In this document: positions 16,291 to 24,427 of the stretch, one piece after another | Layout of the letters: each line of letters opens with the position of its first letter | Numbering within the stretch: the stretch's first letter is position 1 | From: Streptomyces sp. ACA25 | Lineage (GTDB): Bacteria; Actinomycetota; Actinomycetes; Streptomycetales; Streptomycetaceae | Assembly (NCBI RefSeq): GCF_028200735.1 | Contig: NZ_JAQKPV010000017.1 | Span: forward strand, 1-64,000 | Direction of reading: 5' to 3' | DNA: 64,000 bases | The notes under the pieces: model-generated | Told to the model about the DNA's origin: nothing | Database searches by the model: none | Seen by the model: the letters and a program-made list of their open reading frames with translations, nothing else | Position numbers and translations under genes: made by a program

Positions 16291-16313
16291 ACCTGGCTCT
16301 CTCGAAACACGCC

Positions 16314-17873
16314 CTAACGACCCAGCGCCGCCATTGCCGCGTTGTGACCGGGGATCCCGCTGACACCACCGCCGCGGACAGCTCCCGCACCGCACAGCAG
16401 GACGTTGGCGTACCCGGTCTCCACACCCCAGCGGCCCGCGGCCCCCTCCGCCCACGGAAAGGTGAGGGCACCGTGGAAGATGTTCCCGCCCGGCAGGCCC
16501 AGTTCGCGCTCCAGATCCAGGGGGCTGCTCACCTCGATGCACGGCCTCCCGTGGGCATCCCGTGCCAAACAGTCCGCGATCGGCTCGGAGAGGTGCCTGT
16601 CCAGCTCGGCAAACGTGCGGCGCAGCAGCTCGTCCCGGACCGCGTCGTGGTGCTCCGGGCTTCCCTGAAAGAGCCGCAGAGGGGTGTGCAGCCCGAAAAG
16701 TGTGAGGGTCTGATAGCCGGCACTGGCCAGTTCAGGGGAGAGTACCGTCGGGTCCGTCAGCGAATGGCAGTACAGCTCCGAGGGTGGCCGGCGCGGCAGT
16801 CGAGCCGCCACCGCTTCCCGGCGGGCGGTCTCCAGCTCCCGGTACCCTTCCGCGACATGGAAGGTCCCGGCGAAGGCCTCGCGTGGGTCGGTCCTCGGGT
16901 CCCGCAGTCCCGGCAGCCTGTGCAGCACCATGTTCACCTTCAGCTGCGCTCCTTCAGCGACCGCGGGCGGAGGATTGCCCAGCAGCTCTGCCAGGGTCCG
17001 GGGCGAAGCATTGACCAGCACCTGTCCGGCGGCGACGGACGCTTCCCGGTTGGCCGCCCGGTACGTGACCTCGGCCCGTTGCCCGTCGGTTCCGATCTCG
17101 GTGGCCTCCGCCCCGGTGACGATCTCGGCCCCGGCCGAGAGGCTTGCGGCAGCCAGCGCGTCGGTAACCGCTCCCATACCTCCCACCGGGACGTCCCAGT
17201 CACCCTTGCCGCCGCCGATGACGTGGTACAGGAAGCAGGCGTTCTGCCGCAGTGAGGAGTCGTGCGCGGAGGCGAAGGTGCCGATCAGCGCATCTGTCAG
17301 TACGAGGCCGCGCACCAGGTCGTCCTGGAAGCACTCCTCGAGCGTCTCACCGAGCGGCCGTTCGAAGAACGTTTGCCAAGCGGTCTCGTCACCGATCCGT
17401 GCCCGCAGCGCTGCCCGGCTCGGCAGCGGCTCCGTGAGGGTGGGAAACACTCGGCTCGCGAGACGCTGCGTCATGGCATGGAATTCCAGCCAGACCTGAA
17501 ACTCCCTGTCCGATCCGGTGAGCCGGACGAACGCCTCCCGGGTGCGGGAGGTGCCTCCGGTGATGAGAAGCCCGCCGGGCCGGCCACTGCGCACGGTCGG
17601 CGTGTACGAGGAAACCACTCGCTTGCGCAGCGTCAGCCGCAGCCCCAGCTCCCGCACGATCTTCTGCGGAAAGAGACTGACCAGGTACGCGTACGGGGAC
17701 AGCCGGGCAGCCACACCCGGGAAGATCCGGGCGGAGACCGCCGCCCCGCCGGTGTGCCCGAGCCGCTCCAGCACCAGGACCCGGCGGCCTGCGCGGGCCA
17801 GATAGGTGGCGGCGACCAAGCCGTTGTGTCCGCCGCCGACGATCACTGCGTCGTAGGACGTGTGCAGGGGCAT
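16314..17873 (-). CDS. FAD-dependent oxidoreductase, phytoene-desaturase/PYROXD2-like
   Basis: 519 residues. The N-terminal Rossmann motif is DAVIVGGGHNGLVAATYLAR, followed by VLVLERLGHTGGAA. The C-terminal FAD motif is LCGAGAVRGGGVSGIPGHNA. The length and both motifs fit the CrtI/PYROXD2 group of large FAD oxidoreductases. There are no neighbouring carotenoid genes (crtB, crtE), so a carotenoid role is not supported and the substrate is unknown. It lies 52 bases downstream of the MpaB-family gene on the same strand; the two probably form a unit. The start is the ATG at 17871-17873. Confidence 0.88.
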   Translation of the reverse strand: MPLHTSYDAVIVGGGHNGLVAATYLARAGRRVLVLERLGHTGGAAVSARIFPGVAARLSPYAYLVSLFPQKIVRELGLRLTLRKRVVSSYTPTVRSGRPGGLLITGGTSRTREAFVRLTGSDREFQVWLEFHAMTQRLASRVFPTLTEPLPSRAALRARIGDETAWQTFFERPLGETLEECFQDDLVRGLVLTDALIGTFASAHDSSLRQNACFLYHVIGGGKGDWDVPVGGMGAVTDALAAASLSAGAEIVTGAEATEIGTDGQRAEVTYRAANREASVAAGQVLVNASPRTLAELLGNPPPAVAEGAQLKVNMVLHRLPGLRDPRTDPREAFAGTFHVAEGYRELETARREAVAARLPRRPPSELYCHSLTDPTVLSPELASAGYQTLTLFGLHTPLRLFQGSPEHHDAVRDELLRRTFAELDRHLSEPIADCLARDAHGRPCIEVSSPLDLERELGLPGGNIFHGALTFPWAEGAAGRWGVETGYANVLLCGAGAVRGGGVSGIPGHNAAMAALGR

Positions 17874-17925
17874 GCCCCTTTGGTAGCACGCGGAAGCGCC
17901 CGGAGGTACCGCCGCCGCGGGCCTG

Positions 17926-18780
17926 TCACGACAACTGGCGGAGCCGTTCCAGGGACGGGCGGGCGTCAGGGCCGAGCCGGGCTACCGCCTTGACGATGTG
18001 CCCCGGCGGGAGTTTCCAGCGCGCCTCCGGCGGAATGGCGCGCAGCGCCTTCGCTGCCCGGGTCAGCCGTTTGGTGACGACGCCAGGGGCGGGCGCGTAC
18101 CGCGAGTACAGCTTGTGACCGAACGGCGGCAGTGTGCCGTACGCGACGGCGGCTGCCTGGCTCCACAGCAGACCGCGCGCCGGGATCAGCGGTGGCGGAA
18201 CCGGCGGGCGGCGCAGGAACGCGTTGACCGCCGCGGACTCCGGGGTTGCCGCGAGGCCGGGGCGCACCGCCCGGAAGTATGCGTACAGCTCGGCCGTGCT
18301 TCTGGGCACCTGAGCCGGCTCCAGTCCCACGAGCCGGGCCGCCGCCCGCTGCTCGTCGAGGTAGCGGTCGGCCTGCTCGTCGCTCAGTGGCACCCCGGAG
18401 CGGCGCGCGACGTGCAGATAGGAGTCCACCTCGGCGCAGTGAACCCACAGCAGCAGAGCCGGTTCGTCGACACGGTAGCGCTCCCCGGTAGTGGGATCGG
18501 TGGCCCACAGCCGGCGGTGGAGGCCCCGGACCCGCGCACCGGCCCGCTCCGCCTCCGCCGATGTGCCGTAGGTGATGCATCCGACGAAGGCGGCGGTCCG
18601 CAGCAGCCGTCCCCATGCGTCCTGCTGGAAGTCGGAGTTCTGGGTGACCCCGCGCACCGCGCGGGGGTGCAGCGCCTGCAGATAAAGGGCGCGTACGCCG
18701 GCGATCCACATCACCGGATCGCTGTGCACCTGCCAGGTGACGGAATCCGGCCCGAACAGCCCGTGATCCGAGTCGGCCAT
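17926..18780 (-). CDS. Oxygenase MpaB family / DUF2236 protein
   Basis: 284 residues from the ATG at 18778-18780, chosen because GGGGAGGTGGGG lies directly upstream; a start 17 codons earlier lacks this. The sequence FGPDSVTWQVHSDPVMWIAG, ALYLQALHPRAVRGV and WVHCAEVDSYL is characteristic of DUF2236. Members include latex-clearing protein and the fungal oxygenase MpaB, and the conserved histidines are thought to bind haem. Many actinomycete members remain uncharacterised. It shares a transcript with the FAD oxidoreductase, so a two-step oxidation of a hydrophobic compound is possible. No substrate can be named. Confidence 0.88.
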   Translation of the reverse strand: MADSDHGLFGPDSVTWQVHSDPVMWIAGVRALYLQALHPRAVRGVTQNSDFQQDAWGRLLRTAAFVGCITYGTSAEAERAGARVRGLHRRLWATDPTTGERYRVDEPALLLWVHCAEVDSYLHVARRSGVPLSDEQADRYLDEQRAAARLVGLEPAQVPRSTAELYAYFRAVRPGLAATPESAAVNAFLRRPPVPPPLIPARGLLWSQAAAVAYGTLPPFGHKLYSRYAPAPGVVTKRLTRAAKALRAIPPEARWKLPPGHIVKAVARLGPDARPSLERLRQLS

Positions 18781-19013
18781 TGCCCCACCTCCCCTTCTCA
18801 GCGTAGCCGCCCCTACCGGAACAGTGACCACCGGGAGGCACTACCGCTTCCCCGCCGTGCGGGGCACGCACCGGCACCGCATCAACGGTACGTCGCTCCC
18901 TGCGGGCCACCGCGAGGACGCGACCCGGTGCCGGCCCGGCCTTCCCCACCGAGAACCGGCCGACGGCTCTAAGCTGGACGATTCCCACTGGTGACCGCCT
19001 GCCGAAGGAGCCC

Positions 19014-20834
19014 ATGCACCACGACACCCCCCGGTGGACCGTGCCGGCCGACGGCCTTCCCGAGCCCCAGCCGTCCGGACAGGTCTCCCGCATTCTTCGG
19101 CTCTTCCGTCCGTACCGGTCCCGGCTGGCGGTGGTCGGATTCCTCGTCGGAGCCTCGTCCCTGGTCGCTGTCGCCTCACCCTTCCTTCTGCGGGAGATCA
19201 TCGACGTGGCGCTGCCCGAGCAGCGGACCGGACTGCTCGGGCTGCTGGCTCTCGGCATGATCGTCACCGCGGTGCTGAGCAGCGTGTTCGGGGTACTCCA
19301 GACGCTGATCTCCACCAGGGTCGGTCAGCAGGTCATGCACGATCTGCGGACGGCCGTGTATGCCCGGCTGCAGCAGATGTCGCTGGCGTTCTTCACCCGC
19401 ACCCGCACCGGCGAGGTCCAGTCCAGAATTGCCAACGACATCGGGGGAATGCAGGCCACCGTCACCTCCACCGCCACCTCGCTGGTGTCCAACGTGACCG
19501 CCGTGGTGGCGACCGTCGTGGCGATGCTGGCCCTGGACTGGCGGCTGACTCTGGTCTCTCTCACGCTGCTGCCGTTCTTCGTCTGGATCGCCCGCCGTGT
19601 GGGACGTGAGCGGAAGCGGATCACCACTCAGCGGCAGAAGCAGATGGCCACGATGGCCGCTGTCGTCACCGAGTCGCTGTCCGTCAGCGGAATTCTGCTC
19701 GGACGCACCATGGGCCGCGCCGACGCCCAGACCAGGGCCTTCGGAGTGGAGTCCGAGCAGCTGGTGGACCTGGAGGTGCGCTCCAGCATGGCCGGGCGCT
19801 GGCGGATGGCCACGATCGGCATGATCATGGCCGCCATCCCGGCCCTGCTGTACTGGTCAGCCGGGGTCATGTGGCAGCTCGGCGGCACCCCTCCGTCGAT
19901 CGGGACTCTGGTCGCGTTCATCACCCTGCAGCAAGGGCTGCTGCGTCCGGCGGTTTCTCTGTTGTCGACCGGCGTGGAGATCCAGGCTTCCCTCGCCCTG
20001 TTCCAGCGCATCTTCGAGTACCTCGATCTGAAGCCCGACATCACCGAGCGCCCCGACCCGGTGCGTCTGGGGCGGGCCCGGGGAGCCGTCCGGTTCGAGG
20101 ACGTCACCTTCCGCTACGAGCCGGACGCTGCGCCGACGCTGTCGGGCATCAGCCTGGCCATCCCCCCGGGCGGGGCACTGGCCGTCGTCGGGACCACCGG
20201 ATCCGGCAAGAGCACCCTGAGCTACCTTGTGCCCCGGCTCTACGACGTGACCGAGGGGCGGGTCACCCTGGACGGTGTCGACGTGCGCGATCTTGACTTC
20301 GACTCCCTGGCCCGCTCGGTGGGGGTGGTCTCCCAGGAGACGTATCTCTTTCACGCCTCGGTCGCCGACAATCTGCGGTTCGCCAGACCGGAGGCCACGG
20401 ACGCCCAGATCGAGGCCGCTGCCCGGGCCGCACAGATCCACGACCACATCGCCGGGCTCCCGGACGGCTACGACACGCTGGTCGGTGAGCGCGGATACCG
20501 CTTCTCCGGAGGCGAGAAGCAGCGCCTCGCCATCGCACGCACAATCCTGCGCGACCCTCCGGTGCTGATTCTCGACGAGGCGACCAGTGCCCTGGACACC
20601 CGCACCGAACAGGCGGTGCAGCGGGCGATCGACGCTGCCTCCGCCGGCCGTACCACGATCACCATCGCCCACCGGATGTCCACAATCCGGGAAGCGGACC
20701 AGATCGTGGTACTCAGCAACGGCCGCATCGCCGAGCGCGGCACGCATGCCGAACTGATGGCCCGGGGTGGCCGCTACGCGACCCTGGCACGCGGGGACAA
20801 CCATGGCCGCGAGGCGGTGGAGGCGGTGCCCTGA
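19014..20834 (+). CDS. ABC exporter, fused membrane and ATPase domains
   Basis: 606 residues. Six membrane segments occupy about residues 35-310; the ATPase domain begins near 355. Walker A is GTTGSGKST, the signature is FSGGE rather than LSGGQ, Walker B is VLILDEATSALD and the H-loop is TIAHRMS. All catalytic elements are present, so a homodimer could work. GAAGGAG ends only three bases before the ATG, a tight spacing. The gene is divergent from the MpaB gene and stands alone. The substrate is unknown; lipid or drug export is typical of the type. Confidence 0.9.
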   Translation: MHHDTPRWTVPADGLPEPQPSGQVSRILRLFRPYRSRLAVVGFLVGASSLVAVASPFLLREIIDVALPEQRTGLLGLLALGMIVTAVLSSVFGVLQTLISTRVGQQVMHDLRTAVYARLQQMSLAFFTRTRTGEVQSRIANDIGGMQATVTSTATSLVSNVTAVVATVVAMLALDWRLTLVSLTLLPFFVWIARRVGRERKRITTQRQKQMATMAAVVTESLSVSGILLGRTMGRADAQTRAFGVESEQLVDLEVRSSMAGRWRMATIGMIMAAIPALLYWSAGVMWQLGGTPPSIGTLVAFITLQQGLLRPAVSLLSTGVEIQASLALFQRIFEYLDLKPDITERPDPVRLGRARGAVRFEDVTFRYEPDAAPTLSGISLAIPPGGALAVVGTTGSGKSTLSYLVPRLYDVTEGRVTLDGVDVRDLDFDSLARSVGVVSQETYLFHASVADNLRFARPEATDAQIEAAARAAQIHDHIAGLPDGYDTLVGERGYRFSGGEKQRLAIARTILRDPPVLILDEATSALDTRTEQAVQRAIDAASAGRTTITIAHRMSTIREADQIVVLSNGRIAERGTHAELMARGGRYATLARGDNHGREAVEAVP

Positions 20835-20899
20835 CGCCTTCACCCGGACCCGGCCCCTGTCAGTGTCCCCGGGCAGACTCCTCCAGCGGGAGTTCCCCG

Positions 20900-21106
20900 G
20901 TGACTGGCATCTCGCCCGTCGACCGGATCGTGGCCGACTCGCGGGAGGCCGCGGTCACGGTGCGGGCCCGGGTCGACAAGGAGGAGATGACGGGCATCTG
21001 CTTCCTTCGCCTGGACGGCGAGGGTCTGATCGCCTCGGTGACCGAGTACTGGCCGGAGCCGTATGAGCCTTCTGTCTCACGAGCCGGCCTTGTCGAACGG
21101 TACTGA
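20900..21106 (+). pseudogene. Truncated SnoaL-like (NTF2-fold) protein
   Basis: 68 residues from a GTG. They match the final part of NTF2-like SnoaL proteins: EEMTGICFLRLDGEGLIASV, then TEYWPEPYEP and GLVERY at the end. Family members are about 120-140 residues, so the N-terminal half is gone. GGGAG precedes the GTG, so a short protein could still be made. I read it as a remnant. Confidence 0.6.
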
Positions 21107-21126
21107 CCACACGCGGACCCGCGCGG

Positions 21127-21528
21127 TCAGTGGAGCAGCCCGGCCGCTCGGAGGTCGTCGAAGACCTCCCGGTCCACCGGCGCGGTGCGCTCCCGGTCCG
21201 CGAAGGTCAGCCAGGCGAGCTCCTCGATCTCACTGTTGGCCCTGAGGTCACCCCGGTGGTGGGCGGTGTAACAGGACATCTGTACCACCGTGCCCTCGCC
21301 ATGTCCGTCCGCCGGGGCCCGGTAGGTGCCGAAGTACGCGATGCTCTCCGTGACCAGCGTGACCGACACCTCCTCTTTCACCTCGCGCAGGAGGGTGTCC
21401 AGGTCGCTCTCCCCCTCGTTCCGCTTGCCGCCCGGTATGTAGAAGAGCTGTCTGCCCCGGGAGCGAGTGCCCAGGATCCTTCCGTCGGCCAGGCATACCC
21501 AGGCGACCGTGTCGATGAGCGGGGCCAT
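21127..21528 (-). CDS. NUDIX hydrolase
   Basis: 133 residues, a single compact NUDIX domain. The box reads GGKRNEGESDLDTLLREVKE, then EVSV, matching GX5EX7REUXEEXGU except that Val replaces the last Gly. It hydrolyses a nucleoside diphosphate linked to another group; the exact substrate cannot be told. It converges on the SnoaL remnant with 20 bases between. The start is the ATG at 21526-21528. Confidence 0.92.
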   Translation of the reverse strand: MAPLIDTVAWVCLADGRILGTRSRGRQLFYIPGGKRNEGESDLDTLLREVKEEVSVTLVTESIAYFGTYRAPADGHGEGTVVQMSCYTAHHRGDLRANSEIEELAWLTFADRERTAPVDREVFDDLRAAGLLH

Positions 21529-22001
21529 GGGGCCGCTTCCTCCTCGCCTCGGCGGATATCGCCGGCAGCTTACCCCTCGGCCGGATGGTCGCGGGCAGAG
21601 TCAGCGGCTGCTTCCGCTCACCGGATCTGAGCAGCCGTGGGTCCTCTGCCGGTGTGATGTCCGAGGACACCGGGCGAGCCGGGGAGATCACGGGACTTGT
21701 GGAGAACGGCTGAGGCCGGGTGCTCGGCCGACGGCGAAGCGGGCACCGGGCGGGCCGTCACCCGGCGCCCGGATCCTGCTGGAGCCGGTCAGACTCTCGG
21801 GAAGAGCACACTCGGCCTCATCGCTGGATCCGTACAGGTTGAGAAGCTTGCTGGTGGCGCTCGCAACCACCCGGATGTTCTCGCCGATCTTGGCGCCCGC
21901 CAGCGGTACCGGGGCGGATCCGCGTCCGCCCCGGCTGCGCGGACCATCCGTGGCACCTGTCCAATGCGCCGCGTGCTCTGCGGCACTTACACTCGGGGGC
22001 C
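21529..22001. other. Intergenic region between NUDIX and ThuA genes
   Basis: About 470 bases with no supported gene. The minus strand has a short stretch of protein-like composition (AGAKIGENIRVVASATSKLL, about 21840-21910) without start, family match or continuity, perhaps a remnant. The NUDIX and ThuA promoters must lie at the ends. Confidence 0.45.
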
Positions 22002-22664
22002 ATGGATCACCCACGTGTCCTCGTCTTCAGCCGCACCGCCGGCTACCGCCACACCTCGATAGCGGACGGTATCGAGGCGTTCCGCTCGCTCGGAGCCGGA
22101 CACGGCTTCTCCGTCGAGACGACGGAGGACCCGGTCACGCTCGCCTCCGCGCTGCCCGGCTGCCGGGCCGTCGTCTTCCTGTCCACCAGCGGTGAGGTGC
22201 TCAACCCGGCCGCCCGGGAAGCGCTGCATGCCCACTGCACCGCGGGCGGCGGCTTCGTCGGGGTGCACGCCGCGTCGACGACGGAGGAGGACTGGCACTG
22301 GTACGGGGAACTGGTCGGGGCCCGGTTCGACGGGCACCCCGACCTGCAGCCGGGAGAAGTGGTCGTGGAGGATCACGGTCACCCGGCCACCGCGCACCTG
22401 GGGGAACGCTGGCCCTTCACCGACGAGTGGTACAACTTCCGCAGCAGCCCCCGGAGCCGGGTCCGGGTGCTTGCCTCGGCCGACGAGACGGGCTACCGGG
22501 GCGGCCGGATGGGCGTCGACCATCCGCTCGTCTGGTGCCATGAGAACACCGGCGGCCGCTCCTTCTACACCGCCCTCGGCCACACGCCCGAGAGCTACGC
22601 CGCCCCGGACTTCCGCCGGCACCTGCTGGGCGGCCTCATCTGGGCTGCGCGGCTGGACAGCTGA
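22002..22664 (+). CDS. ThuA-domain protein (class I amidotransferase-like fold)
   Basis: 220 residues. It begins VLVFSRTAGYRHTSIADGIE and contains GGFVGVHAAS and DEWYNFRSSPRSRVRV, then DHPLVWCHENTGGRSFYTAL and GHTPESY near the end. These are ThuA-family hallmarks. The fold resembles class I glutamine amidotransferases but lacks the Cys triad. Members are linked to trehalose and other sugar utilisation, with poorly known activity. It is a single-gene unit ended by the hairpin at 22709-22749. Confidence 0.92.
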   Translation: MDHPRVLVFSRTAGYRHTSIADGIEAFRSLGAGHGFSVETTEDPVTLASALPGCRAVVFLSTSGEVLNPAAREALHAHCTAGGGFVGVHAASTTEEDWHWYGELVGARFDGHPDLQPGEVVVEDHGHPATAHLGERWPFTDEWYNFRSSPRSRVRVLASADETGYRGGRMGVDHPLVWCHENTGGRSFYTALGHTPESYAAPDFRRHLLGGLIWAARLDS

Positions 22665-22708
22665 GCCGGGGTCGGCACTGTCTTCCCCACCCGGCACCGA
22701 TCATGGAA

Positions 22709-22749
22709 CCGCCCCCTCACCGGGGGCAGGGAAACCGGTGAGGGGGCGG
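22709..22749. terminator. Bidirectional terminator
   Basis: A perfect 15-base stem (22709-22723 with 22735-22749) and an 11-base loop, between the convergent ThuA and DoxX genes. Confidence 0.85.
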
Positions 22750-22765
22750 AGCGTGGGGGTCAGCT

Positions 22766-23350
22766 CTACTGAAGCCAGGGAGAACGGGCAGCCACCGGCG
22801 TCCGGGCCCAATGGTCGGCCAGGCCCCAGGTCCGGCCTGCCGCGAAGGCCGCCAGCACCACCAGGATCAGCGCGTACACCACGTGCTGATCGATCAGCGG
22901 GTTCGGTGACATGCTCGGTGAACCGTCGGAAAGCTCCCGGGCGGGCGGCCACTCGGCCATCCACATCATCGCCATCATGAGCGAGCCCGCGATCGCTGCC
23001 ATCCGCAGGCCGATACCGGCCAGCAACGCCACCCCGAGGCCGAGCATGCCGGCCATGTAGAGCCAGTCGACCCACACCGCTCCGGCCCAGGAATGAAAGG
23101 TGGACTCCAAGGGACCTGCCGACACCCGGCTGAGGTAACCCCCGGCAGGCGAACCGCCGTTGATCCAGGCATTCTCCGACCTGGTGGCGTAGCCGAGGCC
23201 GAACGCCTTGTCGAGGAAGGCCCACAGGAAGATGCCTCCCATCACCAGGCGGAGGGCGGCAAGCACTCTGGCGGCCACCGGCGCTGTCGCCGAGCCGGTG
23301 GATGGGCCGCCCGTGGTGCGGGCAGGACGGGATTGCTGATGAACAGTCAT
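22766..23350 (-). CDS. DoxX-like integral membrane protein
   Basis: 194 residues with four predicted membrane helices (about 28-48, 85-112, 113-130 and 155-175). RLVMGGIFLWAFLDKAFGLG at the first helix and the overall layout fit the DoxX family, small membrane proteins linked in some actinomycetes to thiol/redox protection. The stretch NAWINGGSPAGGYL is common in this subgroup. The start is the ATG at 23348-23350, preceded by GGAAGGAAC. The upstream 250 bases lead to a CebR-type box at 23599, so cello-oligosaccharide control is possible, though odd for this function. Confidence 0.85.
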   Translation of the reverse strand: MTVHQQSRPARTTGGPSTGSATAPVAARVLAALRLVMGGIFLWAFLDKAFGLGYATRSENAWINGGSPAGGYLSRVSAGPLESTFHSWAGAVWVDWLYMAGMLGLGVALLAGIGLRMAAIAGSLMMAMMWMAEWPPARELSDGSPSMSPNPLIDQHVVYALILVVLAAFAAGRTWGLADHWARTPVAARSPWLQ

Positions 23351-23598
23351 GGGGCCTGTTCCTTCCGGTGAAGTCGAGTGCGTGGGGTCTACTCCGCCCG
23401 CAGGATCAGTTCTCGCCGCCCCGGCTGATCACTTGATGGTGCGTCGTCGATCATAGCGTCAGCGGCCTTACCTGAGGAGGGCAGCCGGTCGTTTCCTCCC
23501 CTGCAAGCCCTTTCCCATGGGCCCAGCTGCCTGGGTACGAGAGCCGCCGCCGGATGGTGGCTGTGTGTTCACCGGGCATCAGTGGCACACAGTCCAGT

Positions 23599-23612
23599 TG
23601 GGAGCGCTCCCA
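23599..23612. promoter_or_regulatory. CebR-type operator, copy 1
   Basis: TGGGAGCGCTCCCA is an exact match to the 14-base CebR (LacI family, cellobiose-responsive) box of Streptomyces. A TTGACG hexamer on the minus strand at 23653-23658 could be a -35, which would place the box downstream of a promoter reading left towards the DoxX gene. Confidence 0.8.
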
Positions 23613-23815
23613 TCCGGCGGCGACACACTTATCGTCGTTGAGTGGCATGCCTGCGTCAAGAAGTGTGGCGTAGTAGCTTTGAACAAATTCCTGCGAACCC
23701 ACACAAACCGCACCAGCGACCTCTGAGCGCAGGCAAGGAGCCGCCCCGCCGGGCAGCCGGAGCGGCTGTCGTGACCGACGGGCGTCACTCGGAGAAATGC
23801 GCACACCCCGGACCA

Positions 23816-23971
23816 TCACGCCACCGCCCCCCGGGTGCGCCGATTGAACGCCGCACGCCGGTTGACCTCGCGATTCCAGCTGCGCAGGAGAGGGCGGCGA
23901 TCCTTCCCGGCCTCGGGTTCGGGCTCGGAGGGCTTGTCCGCATGCCGGGCACGCGGGCCGGGATGTGACAT
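23816..23971 (-). CDS. Short hypothetical ORF between CebR boxes
   Basis: 51 residues, MSHPGPRARHADKPSEPEPE and on, ending NRRTRGAVA. It is highly charged with no membrane segment or known domain. GAGAGGAG lies just upstream, and the CebR box at 23993-24006 lies 22 bases before the start, so it is placed like a CebR-controlled gene. It may be a real small protein or the broken N-terminus of a lost glycosidase or transporter gene. The remaining DNA in 23351-23815 shows no supported gene. Confidence 0.35.
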   Translation of the reverse strand: MSHPGPRARHADKPSEPEPEAGKDRRPLLRSWNREVNRRAAFNRRTRGAVA

Positions 23972-23992
23972 GTGCGGCTCCTCTCAGCCATG

Positions 23993-24006
23993 TGGGAGCG
24001 CTCCCA
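23993..24006. promoter_or_regulatory. CebR-type operator, copy 2
   Basis: TGGGAGCGCTCCCA, extended to a 16-base perfect palindrome by the flanking G and C. It is identical in core to the box 394 bases to the left. Confidence 0.8.
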
Positions 24007-24427
24007 CTCGCCTGCTGAGGTCCAGCATCGAAGCGGACTGTTCAGCCGTCAATCCCCTGCGCGTTCCTGTTTCGAACGAGATAGGGACGTCTGCCGATCC
24101 GGTGCCCTGCTCTCCTGCAGGGGGTGAAGGGAGGTTGTCCCCCAACCTCCCGGCCCCTGCCGGAAAGCACTCATGGCGGCCCGTGCGGTTTCGGGACTTG
24201 AACGCTGTTCCACAGCGGACGGCCCGGTTCCCTCCGGACGCCCCCTGAGGCCGGAACCCCGCTGTTGCGCACCGGCTGCGGAGCGGCGGGACGACACTTC
24301 CTGCCCCGTCGAACGTTGCGAACCCCCGTCGGCGGGCGCTCTGCGGGAAAAGCGGTTGCTCCGCACCGGGCGACACCGCAGGCTTGCCAGGTTGCCCATC
24401 TCAACTCCGACCTGATTCCGAGATGTC
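24007..24427. other. Upstream region of the ABC exporter pair
   Basis: 420 bases without a supported gene. Open frames on both strands lack protein character. The promoter of the exporter operon should be here. Confidence 0.45.

Noticed and set aside
16314..17873. Annotating the FAD oxidoreductase as a carotenoid desaturase (crtI).
   Set aside because: No carotenoid genes are adjacent, and the motifs fit the wider PYROXD2 group equally well.
23451..23819. A 122-codon minus-strand frame to the left of the 51-residue ORF.
   Set aside because: It runs through the CebR box and the putative promoter, lacks a ribosome-binding site and shows no protein family.
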